DNA of 64,000 nt from Cryptomeria japonica (lineage: Eukaryota > Streptophyta > Pinopsida > Cupressales > Cupressaceae), in NCBI RefSeq assembly GCF_030272615.1, contig NC_081414.1, positions 337,020,002 through 337,084,001 on the forward strand, written 5' to 3'. Positions within the stretch are counted from its first letter, which is position 1. Every line of letters begins with the position of its first letter. Shown here one piece after another: positions 44,782-57,687 of this stretch. The translations under genes were made by a program, and so were the position numbers. The notes below the pieces were generated by a model. The model did not search any database and was not told the origin of the DNA. It worked only from the letters and a program-made list of their open reading frames with translations.

Positions 44782-46160
44782 CATTAAAAGCAGGATGAAC
44801 CTTGAATAGATCCAACCTCAATTTATTAGGAAGAGAGTTGAATGTTGATCGAGTTCCTATTTCCCCTTTTATTTGAGGTTGTGTAATTTTTGAATTAGGT
44901 TTGGAAATTACAAATACTAAATATATTGGAAATGAAATGGTAAAAACATAGTGTTTCAGAAATAAAATGTATCCATAAGATATGAGCTAATATATAGAAG
45001 AGGATCAGAGTCCACACCTAAAAAATTCAGAAAAAAAATTGATGGGACCATGTGTTCAGACCAGGTAGTAGCGCCCTGGTCCTCTTCCAATGCCTTGGTC
45101 CTCTTCCAGTGCCCTGGTCCCTCTATAGCACCCCGGTCCTAGGTGATCTTCAAAAGATCTACAAAAGGAACTTCACTTCATCTCGGTCTCCTCTATCCTT
45201 TCCAGCCTTGTATGGCTCCTGAATCTACAACTTACACACCAAAAGAAGGGAAATTGTGTTGTGGGTTTCTATATAGGGCTTTCCCTTAGTCATAAGCCTT
45301 GTTTTGGTGATTTCCACCTCCAAAAATAGCCGATAATGTATTGAAAATGTGTCTGCAAGGATCTTGTGTGTATACAAGATCCTAAATGACCACGAAAGTA
45401 GGTTTAGAGTTCTAACCTACACTTTGGAGAGTAAACCCTAAATGAGTAGAAATGTAAATGTAAATGCTTCAAATCACAAATGCCACAATGGATCTAAAGA
45501 ATGAATGTAAATTTGAAAATTAATGTCATGAGGCTCATACAAGGACATGAAAATAACATGAAACCATACCAAACCCTAAGGGAGAGGTACAAGCTAATCA
45601 ACAGTCGGTGATCTCCTATTACTCTTCAATATCTTCAAAGCTCCTATTGGTGATGAAAATACTTGATGTAGACTTGATAAATGCTTGATGATTTGTTGAT
45701 GAATACTCCACATAGCCTTCACTTTCACTTCATAAGAGGCTCCTTCCAAAATTGCTTGATGATGGATTGAATTTGATGCCTCAAATGAGGCAAGGCAAGG
45801 CTATATGTATGAAACCCTAACTTTGTTTTGGGTCATAGGCCAGCCTAGAAATGGTATCTTTCTCAAATTTCTTGGATTTGAACATTAAAATACCACCAAA
45901 TAATGCTCCCAAAATTCAGAGAGAAAAATTCAGAACCAGGTAGCTTGCTACCTGGTCCGAACACACAGTTTAACCAAGTTTTTGTAAAATTTTTGGGGAA
46001 GCAAGGTATTGTGATTTTAGAACTAATTCCAATAGTATGTGGAAATTTGAGTTATCTAGATATGTGAAATTGGGCCTTGAAGGTTGAAATAAGACATAAT
46101 TAGGGTATTTGATCAAATGATTAATTGGAAGAATAAAATAACAAGGGGCACACTTAGGGT
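44782..46160. other. Non-coding interval with small repeats
   Basis: No gene seen. Bases 45073-45140 carry about 3.5 units of a 19-bp repeat, GCCCTGGTCCTCTTCCAAT. TGTGTTCAGACCAGGTAG (45051-45068) recurs inverted at 45948-45965. A 20-bp palindrome lies at 45936-45955, and two adjacent hairpins at 45358-45383 (10-bp arms) and 45398-45420 (7-bp arms). Confidence 0.6.
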
Positions 46161-47277
46161 TGTTAGGATAACCGGTGAACAACTAAGAGGGAGGGGTGAA
46201 TTAGTTGTTAACAGATTATATCAATTAAACCACTTAATAACCTTTAACTAGAGCATATTAACATTAAGTACCAGAATAGCAAAAATAGATACCAGTAAGC
46301 AATAAAACTTAAGAATGAAACAAAGAATTAACACAATGCAACCATACGACATAACACCATGATTTGTACGTGGAAAACTTAGAAAGGGAAAAACCATGGT
46401 GGGAAGCCTACCCATAGTCAAATGCTACTTCTACAGAAAGTATGTGATACAATAAGGGGCTTGCACATGCAAGAAGGCACACTTCCTAAAGCATACTGCT
46501 CATTACAAAAGAGTCTCACTGACTATAGAGAGGTTATAACCATATTGAGATAATTGGACGACAATCCAAAAGAATGAACTGCCAGAGATAGCATCTATCA
46601 TGCCTGATTACAATCTCGGTTATGTATCAATTTATACATACCCTAAGGCCTAAACCAATTAGGTCAGCCACCTAAAAGATATTACAATAAGATTATTACA
46701 TACATCCATATTACAATGATATGCCATGTCAGATTGAGACCAAAAAAACAATAACTAATCCATAAACCATCCTGGTAACGTGTAGAGAACACATTAGCAT
46801 GATACTGATCCATAACCTAGATAGGTACCGAACCTAATCTGGGTCCACCACACCAAAGTGATGTCTTCAATTAGTGGAAGCATGATCAATGAACATCTTC
46901 AACATCCTGAAATCCATCTAGAAGCCATACCAACACCAGTTATGCATCCTGTCCAAGATTCTCAATAAAAGCTCTGTCGGTAAGACCTTAAACCCATGCC
47001 AGCAAGGGTTTATAAGAGTGTATGATAGAATCTGATCACCATGTCAATACCAACTGACTAGAACATGCTCCAGAAGCATGTAACACATAAAACCAAACAT
47101 ACTCCATTGATCCAAACATGTTGGAAGTGTCCAACAAATAGTCCCTTCTGTCGATAACACTAGATCTTCTACTGGTAACCAAAACCATTCTGGCAGTAAC
47201 CAACAATAATAGCTAGTGTTGATATCAATGATAATACATCAATGCAACACATAATTAATTCATCCATATTACCAACA
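46161..47277 (-). repeat. 3' LTR of Copia C
   Basis: 1,117 bp, TGTTGG... to ...CTAACA in element orientation. It lacks a segment of about 100 bp present in the partner at about 52320-52440. The region 47278-47620 beyond it is spacer with CCCCC-rich complements of purine tracts. Confidence 0.9.
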
Positions 47278-47622
47278 ATCTCCCCCTTTGGCATTGATGA
47301 CAAAACTAGATGTGAAAAAAATCTAAGTACCAAGAAATGCCAAACAAGTCTTCCCCTGTGGAAGACAACTAACAATCTTCTGAATATCAATAACTCTCCC
47401 CTCGTGAATAATATCTCTATAAATTTGTGAATTTATTTTTTACATCACTATCACTCTCCCTTTAACATCAATGCCATAAATTTGACAAAAATATCAAAGC
47501 AAAAATATAAACCTCTGAATCTCAAAGCTCACTACTCCCCCTAAGTAGTAGCACCACTCATTAGTGCCAGAATGAATAACATTTCTGATAATGCATGCCA
47601 GACTGACGCCAAAATACATCAA

Positions 47623-49160
47623 TCAAGTCTCTGTTAGAGGGGCAGAAACCCCTAACCTGTCTCTCAAATACTCAAATGATTCCTTAGATATTGGTTTAGT
47701 GAATATATCTGCAATTTTCTCTTTAGTGTTCACATAAACCAATTTGACTTCCTTTTCTTCCACCTTGTCCTTCAAAAAGTTATACTTTATTGATATGTGT
47801 ATAGTCTTAGAGTGAAATACTGGACTCTTAGACATGTTAATAGCTACAGAGTTATCAGAATAGATAACTACCTGTTCACTATAATTTACCTTGATATCCT
47901 TCAACATTTGCTTCATCCACAAGACTTGAGTGCAATTAGTTGCTGCTGCAACATACTCAACTTCTGTAGTAGATAAAGAAATGCATGACTGTTTTTTGTT
48001 GATTCATGAAACTAGTTTCTTTCCAAGAAAGAAAGCTCCACCAGAAGTGCTCTTCTTGTCATCAATATCTCTTGCCCAATCTAAATCAATATATGCACAT
48101 AAAGTGAAGTCATCATCTCTAGAATACCATAAGCCATATTCTATTGTTCCTTGCAAATAATAGAATATCCTCTTTACTGCACATTCATGATTTTCTTTAG
48201 GATTACTTTGATATCTTAAAACAATACTCACTGCATTCATAATATCTAGTCTAGTCTGAGTTAGATATAACAAGCCACCAATCATAGACTTATACCTTGT
48301 CGGATTTACCGGTGTAGATGTATCTTTGATAGATAATTTCTCACTTGTCACCATAGGAGTACGTACCAGTTTGGAATGATCTATACCAAACTTCTTCAAC
48401 AATTCCCTTAGATACTTAGTCTGATAGATAAAGATAATCTGCAAACCTAAGAAAAATCTCATCTCACCAATTATGGACATTTCAAATTCATTCTTCATAT
48501 TATTAGAGAATTCCATGCACATTTTATCTTCTCCTCCAAAAATGATATCATCAAAAAATAATTCAATAATCAGAATATCATCATCAGTGATCATATAATA
48601 TAAATTACTATTAGCACTACCTTTAGTGAAACCAAGCTTCAAAAGATATTTATCCAACCTTGCATACCAAGCTCTAGGAGCTTGTTTCAATCCATATAAA
48701 TCTTTCCTCAATCTGCAAACCATATCTTTATCATCTGTTAGTGAAAATCCATCAACTTGTTCAATTTATACTTCTTCCTCAAGTTCACCATTCAAGAATG
48801 CACATTTAACATCCATTTATAGACCTTATAGTTCTTATAAGCTGCATAGGCAAGAAATAGTCTAACAACTTCAATTCTAGCTATAGGTGCAAATGTCTCA
48901 CCATAATAAATTCCTTCCATTTGAGAATATCCTTTACAAAGCAATCTAGCCTTGTTTCTTACAACTTGACTATCCTCATTCAGTTTATTTCTAAAAACCC
49001 ATTTAGTACCAATAACATTCTTATTTTTAGGTTGGGGAACTAAAGTTCAAGTCTCATTTTTCTCTATCTGATCTAATTCGTCTTACATAGCTTTTAACCA
49101 ATGTTTATCTTTACAAGCTTAAATAATAGATGCCAATTCAATTTGAGAAATAAGACATAC
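47623..49160 (-). pseudogene. Copia C RT and RNase H
   Basis: A long reverse frame (48004-48723) reads CRLRKDLYGLKQAPRAWYAR, LIIELFFDDIIFGGED (FFDD in the catalytic loop), EMSIIGEMRFFLGLQI, then SMIGGLLYLTQTRLDIMNAV and KRIFYYLQGTIEYGLW of RNase H. After a stop RNase H continues at 47623-47922 (VIYSDNSVAINMSKSPVFHS and EKIADIFTKPIS). The N-terminal RT is recognisable but broken from about 48724 to 49160. Confidence 0.88.
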
Positions 49161-49434
49161 CTCTTCATTTGCCAATTTTCTCCTTCTCATAACTCCCTTG
49201 TTCCTATCTCCAATGATTTGATCTTTAGAATGATTTAATCTTTCATACCTTGGTGTCTTCTGAACTTCAGGTTCACTGATCTGATCATCAGTCACAATTG
49301 AATTTGTTGATTGTACCGGTGTAACTGTCTCAGTTTCCTATACCGGTTGAGGCATTTCCAGTTCAATTATGATACTTCCACTATCGGTTCCTTGTCATAT
49401 GATATAGATTAATTTCTGTATTGCTCATCCACTT

Positions 49435-50110
49435 TCACATTTGCGCTCTCCACAATTTTCTACAATCTTTTGTTATAACATCTATATTCTTTTCTTTGAA
49501 TTGAGTATCCAAGAAATATTCCTTCATCACATCTAGGATCAAACTTCCCAATTGAATCATCCCTTTTGATATAACATTTACTTCCAAAAATTCTAAAATA
49601 TTTAATAGTAGGTGTATGTCCAAACCATAATTCATAAGGGGTCTTACCAGTTTCACCTTTGATGTGAACTCTGTTGAATGTGTAGACTGCTGTACTCACT
49701 GCTTCTCTCCAGTAGATGTGAGGCAATTTGGCTTCCATCATCATGGATCTTGATGCACCCAAAATGGTTTTGTTATTTCTTACCAATACTCCATTTTGAT
49801 GAGGAGTCCAAGGTGCAGATAATTGTCTCCTAATTCCATTTGTCTCAAAATAACTGTTAAATTCATGAGAAGTGAACTCATCGCCTTGATTTTATCTCAG
49901 ACATTTGATTTTCAATCCAGTTTCTATTTCTACCTTTGCTTTAAAGATCTTGAATTTATCAAAAGCTTCAGACTTCACCCTTAGGAAAATCACCCACATC
50001 ATTCTAGAATAATCATCAATTATTATCATGAAATACCTATCACCTTGAAAGCTTCTAGTCCTTGCTGGATTGCATAATTAAGTGTGAATCAAATCAATCA
50101 TATCATTAGA
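49435..50110 (-). pseudogene. Copia C integrase
   Basis: Readable segments include DRYFMIIIDDYSRMMWVIFL and KAKVEIETGLKIKCLR, then APWTPHQNGVLVRNNKTI and REAVSTAVYTFNRVHIKGE, GKFDPRCDEGIFLGYS. At each of the three catalytic acidic positions the usual residue is gone: a stop after IHT, a stop-Asn-Gln where S-D-R is usual, and Val where Glu is usual. Integrase activity is clearly lost. Confidence 0.85.
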
Positions 50111-50745
50111 TTTATCATGTATTCTCTTAAAAGAAGTTCTAACTTTCTTTCCCAATTGACATTCCTTACATACTGGATTATGAGCCTTCATAATCTTAGG
50201 TATATCTCTAACTGCCTTAGTTGAACTGATCTTAACAATACAATCAAAATTAACATGACACAACCTCTTATGCCATAGCCAACTCTCATCAATATGAGCA
50301 ATCAAACATGTCGTATTACCAATGTTCAAGTGAAATATATTACCTCCAATTTGAATACCGATTGCAATCTCCAAGCCAAATTTGTTAATGTTTTTAGATT
50401 TTCTATCTTTAAATTGAAGTTGGAATCCCTTGTCCACCAATTGACCAACACTCAAAATATTATGCTTTAAACATTCTACATAATAGACATTATCAATATT
50501 ATGCTTACCATCCAGAGAAATAGTACCTCTACCTTTGATCATACACGCTTTGTCATCTCCAAATCTGAGTTGAGCGCCATTGTATTCTTGTAGGGACAAA
50601 AATTTCCTTTTATCTCTAGTCATATGATGCGAGCATCCACTATCAATTACCCATTCATCCTTATCTTCAACCTTTTTTGCTAGGGCCTTTTCTTCATTCT
50701 TGATAGCCGGTTCTGGTTCATCTTCTTTTAAAGCATAGAACACCC
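50111..50745 (-). pseudogene. Copia C protease and pre-integrase region
   Basis: One 221-residue frame begins in the gag tail and carries DEWVIDSGCSHHMTRDKRKF with the D-S-G active site intact. GDDKACMIKGRGTISLDGKH and NILSVGQLVDKGFQLQF follow, then WLWHKRLCHVNFD and VCKECQLGKKVRTSFKR, the zinc-binding N-terminus of integrase. It is uninterrupted over its whole length, the best coding stretch in element C. Confidence 0.88.
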
Positions 50746-51802
50746 ATTCCTTTCCATTGTCGGATCCACTAGCAGAATCTGCTACCAGTTTATTCTCAGA
50801 GTCATCACTTACTCCTTCCTCATCCTCTATGTAGCATTGTTTATTTCTCTTGAATCTATATATGTTCTGATTAGGCTTAAATGATTTCTTAACTCTCTCT
50901 TCAAATATTGCATTCCTTTCATGACATATAGATGCAAAATGACCAGTCTTATTACATGCAAAACATTTAAAAGGTTCTTTTTCTTCATACTTACTTCCTG
51001 CCCGTCCTTTAGGTAATCTTCTAGCAAATAGGGCTTCAAGTTACTCAAATTCTTCATCCTCTCCCCTCATATCTTCCAATTATTTTGCATATAAGGCTTT
51101 CCAATCATTCTTCTCGGTAGATGATGATGCATGAAAAATAGGTTTAGACTTTGTAGCTCCAGAAGGTCCAAATTCTTCAAGCTCAAAAGCAGATAATTTC
51201 CCAATCAGAATGTCTATGTTCATTGAAGTGTTTTCCATTATTCTCAGTTCATTAATTGTAGTTGCCTTCATCTTGTAAGTCGGTGGAAGGGCTCTCAAGA
51301 CTTTGGAAACTATCTCATCTTCACTCAGAGATCATCCACAACATTGAATTCCCACAACAAACTCATTTACTCTTTCCATAAATACAACAATTCTTTCATT
51401 ATCTTCCATCTTCAAGTTTTCATACCTTACCCGGTAACCATAAAGTTTAGCAATTTTGACAGTAGGGTCACCTTCATTAAGAGCTTCTAGTTTATCCCAC
51501 ATAACCATTGCTGATGATTTATCAGTCAATCCCATGATTTGTTGATCAGTAAGTGCACACAAAAGGGCTTCTCTACCTTTGCAATCATTTTCAATATTTT
51601 TGTCCAAGTTTGCAAGAGTAGGATTGCCAGATGCCGGATCATAAAGTGTGAATCCTTTCTCTGTGATCTCCCAAATATCCTTGCCAAGACATCGAAGATG
51701 AGTCTCCATTCAGATTTTCCATATCTCATAATTTGTTCCATCAATCTTAGGGATTTCTCTTCTGAAAATAGTTGTCAGTGGATTTGAAGTATTAGCTGCC
51801 AT
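50746..51802 (-). pseudogene. gag: Copia C gag
   Basis: The reverse-strand ATG at 51802 (MAANTSNPLTTIFRREI) lies 58 bp inside the LTR edge. The frame breaks at a TGA just before METHLRCLGKDIWEI (51709) and continues to 51332. A further segment reads ALPPTYKMKATTINELR (51298). The zinc knuckle CFACNKTGHFASIC near 50935-50965 has all its cysteines and histidine. At least three breaks are present. Confidence 0.85.
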
Positions 51803-51860
51803 AGGATCTACCTCAAGCGGTTAAGATTATGCAAAATAGGACCAAAGATCTAATAGCAAG
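51803..51860 (-). other. Leader and degenerate primer site of Copia C
   Basis: Read in element orientation after the LTR end, CTTGCTATTAGATCTTTGG is a mutated form of the usual TTGGTATCAGA site. Priming would be poor. Confidence 0.5.
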
Positions 51861-53087
51861 TGTTAGGATAATTGGTGAACAACTAAGAGGGGGGGGGGGG
51901 GGTGAATCAGTTGTTAACATATTATATCATTTAAACCACTTAATAACCTTTAACCAAAGCATATTAACATTAAGTAGTGGAATAACATAAACAAATACTG
52001 ATAGCCAATAAAAATTAAGAATGAAATAGAGAATTAAGACAATGAAACCATATCAAATAACATGATGATTTGTATGTGGAAAACCCAAAAAAGGAAAAAC
52101 CATAGTGGGAAGCCTACCCACAGTCAGATGATACTTCTACAGAAAGTATGTGATACAATAAGGGGCCTACACATGCAAGAAAGCACACTTCCTAGAGCAT
52201 ACTGCTTATTACAAAAGAGTCTCACTGACTACAAAGAGGTTATAACCACCTCAAGATAATTGGACAAGAATCCAAAAGAATGAGCTGCCAGAGATAGCAT
52301 CTACCATGCCTGATTACAGTCCCAGTTAAGCTCACTACCAGAGGCCTTTGACCTCTTCCTTAAACCCAATTCTATCACCTATGATCGAACAAATCTCCTT
52401 CACATATGATATTACATTTCCATTCCCATACCATCCCATACCATGATCTACAATGAGATCTTACATCAGTTTATACAAACCCTAAGGCCTAAACCAATTA
52501 GGTTGGCCACCTAAAATATATTACAATGATATTCCATGTCGGCTTGAGACCAAAACAACAATAAGAAAACCATAAATCATCCCGGTAACATGTAGAGAAC
52601 ATGTTAACATGATATCAGTCCATAACCTAGATAGGTAGCAGACCTAATCTGGGTCCACCACACCAAAGCGATGTCTTCAATCAGTTGAGGCGTGATTAAA
52701 GAACATCTTCAGCATCCTGAAATCCATCTAGAAGCTACACCAACACTAGTTATGCATCCTATCCAAGATTCTCAATAAAAGCTTTGCCAATAAAACCTTA
52801 AACCCATGCCAGTAAGGGTTTACAAGAGTGTATGATATCATTCGATCACCAAGTCAATACCAACTGACCAAAACATTCTCTAGAAGCATGTAACACATAA
52901 AACCAAACATACTCCATTGATCCAAACATGTCAGAAGTGTCCAACATATAGTCCCTTCTACCAATAACACTAGATCTTCTACTGCTAACCAAAACCTGTC
53001 TGTCGGTAACCAACCATAACAACTAGTGTTGACATCAATGACAAAACATCAATGCAACACATAATCAATTCATCCATATTGCCAACA
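51861..53087 (-). repeat. 5' LTR of Copia C
   Basis: 1,227 bp. Near its inner edge is a run of about 14 G on the plus strand (51889-51902), which is much shorter in the partner LTR. It also has an extra segment (52320-52440) absent from the partner. Confidence 0.9.
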
Positions 53088-53092
53088 AGAGT

Positions 53093-54602
53093 AAAGGGCC
53101 CAATTTTATTATGTGTAGAGGGATAAAAGAAGACTTTAGATTTAATTAAATGCTTAAAGGGAATTTGAAATATAAAATGCAAACACACTAAGGCTAGTGC
53201 TAACTTAAGCATGGAATTGTACCACCCAATTAAGGGTGTACAATTTATGATGCTACATTTAGCTCCCACATTAGCAGTCATATGGCACTATAGGCATATG
53301 CAAGCTAAAGTACAAAAAAGTAAACATTTCATGAAAAAGTATATATCCATAAGGTGTTAGATGAAGCCACCAATGGTATCTGCAGTACACTTGTTAGGAA
53401 CCGCATCCTAAAAAATCACATGCTAGATAAAATCACAAAAATCACCTAAATGCTTATTAGGGAAGTGATGAAATTTGTGGGTAGCTATATGCCCCCTATT
53501 TCGGCTTCCTAATTTTGTGAGGTGAAATAGGGTATCATGTTTACCACAACGAATTACGAAAGAAGAATTGATGACAAATTCTTACAACAAGGTTCGATAC
53601 AAGATTAAAGCTAATGAAGAATTATTTGGTAAGAAAGAGAACTAGGCCACAATTCCAACACAACCAAGAGTGTGAGGATTGGAGCTCCCTAACACAAGAT
53701 GAAAGATTAAGAAGAAAAAGTAATATGGGTCAAGAAAAGAATTACCTTCTAAATATTAGGGATATTTTTGATGAATAGAAGAAGGAAGAGATCCTTGTCC
53801 AAAAATGCCCACCTTCAAGAATAGAGGGGGATTTTTTATAAGGAATCATCTTAAAGGAGATGAAGGAAAAATAAGAATACACACCTTCTCCAATATTGAG
53901 GAAAAGAGGATTCTTAGCAAAGGATTGCACACTTTCACTAAGAAGAGATTGTTCATAGAAGATATACCATTCCCAGCAAAGAATAAGTCCTAATAGGGAT
54001 CACATATTCTATGTGAGAGATGAAATCCATTTGAAAAATGCAACTCAACAAAGGAAAGGTGAATCATTGCAAAAAGATAGAAGATTGAAATACCACCCTT
54101 GCCCCCCAATTATAGAGGTAGGGACATCAAAGAGAGATGATTTATAAAAGAAATATTCTTCTAAAAGAAAGAAAGATATCCTCATTAGGGATATGCACGT
54201 TCACAACATAGAAGTGTTCCTTATAAAACATATGACTCAAGGAAGAAAATAATTTGATGAATGATTATAGACATCCAACTCCAAGGAAGAGGTCCCAATT
54301 AAGGATATGTACTTAAGATCCTCATCAAGGATACTTGTTCCAATGAGAGAGAGGGATATACACCTCTACAATCAATAAGAGATCCTCATAAAAGACACTA
54401 CTTCACAAAGGGGAAAATTTTAATCTTAAAAAGGAGAGATGTTTGTAATCACTCTAGTCCTCATACATAGAGACAAGAGATAAGAAAAAATAGGCTACTA
54501 TGTTGCTTCCAAAGTATGATTGCACATGAAATTGTACTATCAGAATGACATTGAGCCCCCAATAAGAGAGCTCCTAATGTCACATAATGATGAGAAATAT
54601 AA
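53093..54602. other. Non-coding interval with degenerate AAGGATAT repeats
   Basis: No gene recognised. From about 54120 to 54420 there are irregular repeats of GATCCTCAT(T/C)A(A/G)GGATAT followed by (G/T)(C/T)AC, which look like a decayed tandem array. Short frames 53742-53993 on both strands lack any recognisable domain. Confidence 0.5.
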
Positions 54603-56040
54603 TATTGGATATTGGCTGATATGTTGTCATTAATGTGTTGTCATTGACAGCAACGCATGTGGCCTATGTGGAGATTGTTGATGAGGAGATTGTTGGACAA
54701 TTTTCTATGTATTCCAGTGTTGTAGTTTGATTGGATGAGTTGGTTTAGCCTATGTTTTGAAGATGAGTTGATGCGGTTTAAAGAGATTCTGGTATGTTGT
54801 CTGTAGATAGCTCATTCCCATTTTTAGAGGTTCCCATGATGATTTAATTGATTTATGAGATCCAGTATTGAGGATGTTATAAAGTTGTTTGTGTTATCCG
54901 ATATTCTAGTTTGTGCTCCATATTGCTCTGGAATTGTTACATCTTTGGTTGTGGATGTGTGGAATGTTTTCTAGACATTGATGTGTGTCCTTAGTTAGCT
55001 TGGTTCATGATTTGGATATGCACAAGCTAATATTTTAGGTTGACAGTCAGTTATATTGATATTCTTGAGCTCCGATAGAGAGATGATTATGATTCAGATG
55101 ATTCAAGTTATTGTGGTTGTTGTGATGCAATTCATGTTGCTTGTGAATGTCTTTTGATCATGTTCTATGTGTATTGATGGTCCACATTGATTATTGTGTG
55201 CATTATTGAAGATTTTCATTGTCTGGTGATGTTCTTCATGTTATGTGATATTCTTGGTGGTTGTAGCATGTTGCGGATGATCAAGACGTGATTGTTGGAG
55301 GTATTTCATGTTTGTGGTAATTATTTGGGTCTAGACTATGTCTCAGCCCACATTGTTTTGGTCTACATGTATTGTTGTAGCATGTGAGGATATTATTTTA
55401 TAATTTGTATTAAGAGTTTAGCCGAACTTGAAATATAGATTGATGACCTATATAAATATATGTAATAATCATGTAATATGTATGTCTATGAGTGTCTGTG
55501 TTGTAAATGCGAGTAAATGATGAAGTTGGATGTGTGAACAAGTGATTTGATCTTTCAAAGTCTAAAGGAGAAGAGAAGTGTTGTAGAGAAGAATGTTTGC
55601 CTAATCACAATTGTATTGAAGTATATGGAGATGTTATTTTCACAGTTCATATGATCCAAATCATAGTCCTAATGTTTTGTAAGTCAATGAGACTTCCTGC
55701 AAGGCAATAAGCCTCCCCTTAGGGTTGTAGCATTTATGGGTTTCTTATTTTGAGTAGTGAGCTCTAGGTAGTGTGTTTGAATGCATGTGCATTCCCATTG
55801 CAATATTCACATTTACTCCTAACAGTGTATTATCTCATTGTGGGTAGGTTCCCACCGTGGTTTTTCCCTTAAATGGGTATTCCACGTAAAAAATATTGGT
55901 GTTATGTATGCTATTGATGTGGTGTTGTTTCATGCTTTAATTGTTAATCATCAGATCTATTTTGTGGTTTAAGTTGCTAAAGTTTTGGTGCAAACTAATT
56001 CACCCCTCCTCCCTCACAGTTTGCTACATTATTACCAACA
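54603..56040 (+). repeat. 5' LTR of Copia F
   Basis: 1,438 bp, starting TATTGGATATTGG (the first dinucleotide decayed from TG) and ending ACCAACA. TATA-like TATAAATA lies at 55451-55458. It is closely related to 32344-33731 in reverse. The next 13 bases, 56041-56053, contain the primer site TTGGTATCAAAT. Confidence 0.9.
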
Positions 56041-56095
56041 ATTGGTATCAAATATAGATCCTCCAGAGAAGCTTGATTGCTTGAGGAGATCCAGA

Positions 56096-56386
56096 ATGGA
56101 AACCTTTGCTTTCAAGAAGGATAGTCTGAGATTTGATGGAACAAACTACACTCTCTAGAAGACTCGGATGCAAGTATATTTGAGGTGCATTGGAGAAGAA
56201 TATTGGAAGATCACTAAAAATGTCTATAATGTCCCCCAAAATGGTCCTTCTACTTTAGATGACTTGAAGGAAGAAAAATTCAATGTTAGATCCAAGGAAG
56301 CATTGTTGAGTGCCTTGTGAGATTCTGAAATGACTAATGTGATGGACCTTGAAACCACTCAAGAGATATGGGTAATGTTGCAAACA
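56096..56386 (+). pseudogene. gag: Copia F gag, N-terminal part
   Basis: The ATG at 56096 reads METFAFKKDSLRFDGTNYTL, then TAG, then RMQVYLRCIGEEYWKITKNV. The frame carries on with a second stop near 56320 and METTQEIW-type sequence up to the break. Copia E interrupts the codon neighbourhood at 56386; gag resumes at 63518. Confidence 0.85.
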
Positions 56387-57631
56387 TGTTGGATATTGCT
56401 ACTACTAGGATATGTTTTTGTCATTGATGTCAACATATTCCTATGATTTATTGCTCTGGTGTTTGCAGATTGGTTTATTGGGATCATGGTTTGGTGTATG
56501 GAGTGTTTCTAGTATCATTATATTTTTCTATATTGGTTTCAGTGATCCGGAAATCTTAATTGATCTTATCATATGATCCGGTTTGTAGTTTATTTTTGTG
56601 ATCTGTATTTTGTAGAGTTTGGTATTTCCTCTAGTATATTCTGGTGTGATCAGATCTTGAGTTGCGGTTTTGAGAGATTGTTTGGGATGGTCTTGTGTAT
56701 CTTCTTTTTAGATGGTTCGTGATTTGGTGCTCCACAAGTTATCTTTCTTCATGACAGTTTTTATTGTTTGAGTGTTCTTGAGTTTTAGATGTTGATCGAT
56801 GAAGATTTGATAAGTGGTGTTGGTGTAGCTATTACTAATGATTATAATGTTCTTTATGATGTTTCCTAATTATGTTCTATTTGTTTTGATGATTTGCATT
56901 GATTGTTGTGCAAGTTTTTGGTGATTTTTCTGATCCGGTGATGTTCTTTGTGTTATGCAGTATTCCTGGTGGTGTAGCATGTTGTGGATGATCATGGTTT
57001 GATTTTTGATGGTGTTGCGTATTTGGAGATTTGATTTAGGTCCATGTTATATCATGTATTGGTCTAGTGGTTTATCTCTGTATCATGTAATGTAATTTTG
57101 TATTTATGAGTTGAGGGTTTAGCCGACCTTATAGTCAAGGTTGATGAATTGTATAAATAGGTGATAAAGTCATGCAATTTGGGTATTGAGTTTGTGTTTG
57201 CATTATCAAAGAGTGGTGTTTGTGTGAATATAAGGATTCATCTTTCGATGTGGTGCATTGAGTAGAGATTGGTATAGAGCAAAAAAATGTGCTTAACCGG
57301 AACTGTCAGTAGGCATTAGCAAATGCTATTATTGCAGTTCTCATGTTCTCCCATCTTTAGCATCTCAACTTAGCAACTTTGAATTGTTTATTTTCACATA
57401 CTACTATAGTGTATCATCTTATTGTGGGTAGCTTCCCACCATGGTTTTTCCCTTAATTGCATTTTCCACATCAAAATCTTGGTGTTGTGTGTTGTGCTAT
57501 GAATTTTCTTATCTTTGTTGTTGCTACAGTTTATCAAATTTGTATTTGTGGTTAAGTTTTTTAATCCGGTGAAAACTAATTCAGCCCCCCTCTCCCCCCC
57601 TCTTATTTTTCCTTCATAGTTGTTGCCAACA
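56387..57631 (+). repeat. 5' LTR of Copia E
   Basis: 1,245 bp, TGTTGGATATTGCT to GCCAACA. TATA-like TATAAATA lies at 57152-57159. It is about 95 bp shorter than the 3' LTR because of a deletion around 57340-57390. Confidence 0.9.
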
Positions 57632-57633
57632 AT

Positions 57634-57645
57634 TGGTATCAAAGC
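57634..57645 (+). other. Primer-binding site of Copia E
   Basis: TGGTATCAAAGC, two bases after the LTR end; initiator-Met-tRNA type with one change. Confidence 0.85.
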
Positions 57646-57687
57646 TAGATCCTCCAAAAGAAGCTTGACCGCTTGAGGAGATCCAGG

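Larger units (their letters stand above)
46161..53087 (-). mobile_element. Copia element C
   Basis: A full-length 6.9-kb reverse-strand Copia element. The 3' LTR is 46161-47277 and the 5' LTR 51861-53087; flanks AGGGT (46156-46160) and AGAGT (53088-53092) are probably a target duplication with one change. The body has the order gag, protease, integrase, RT, RNase H on the reverse strand. The purine tract abuts 47277 (plus-strand ATCTCCCCCTTT). The primer site next to 51860 is badly mutated. The gag and protease parts are the best preserved. Confidence 0.9.
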
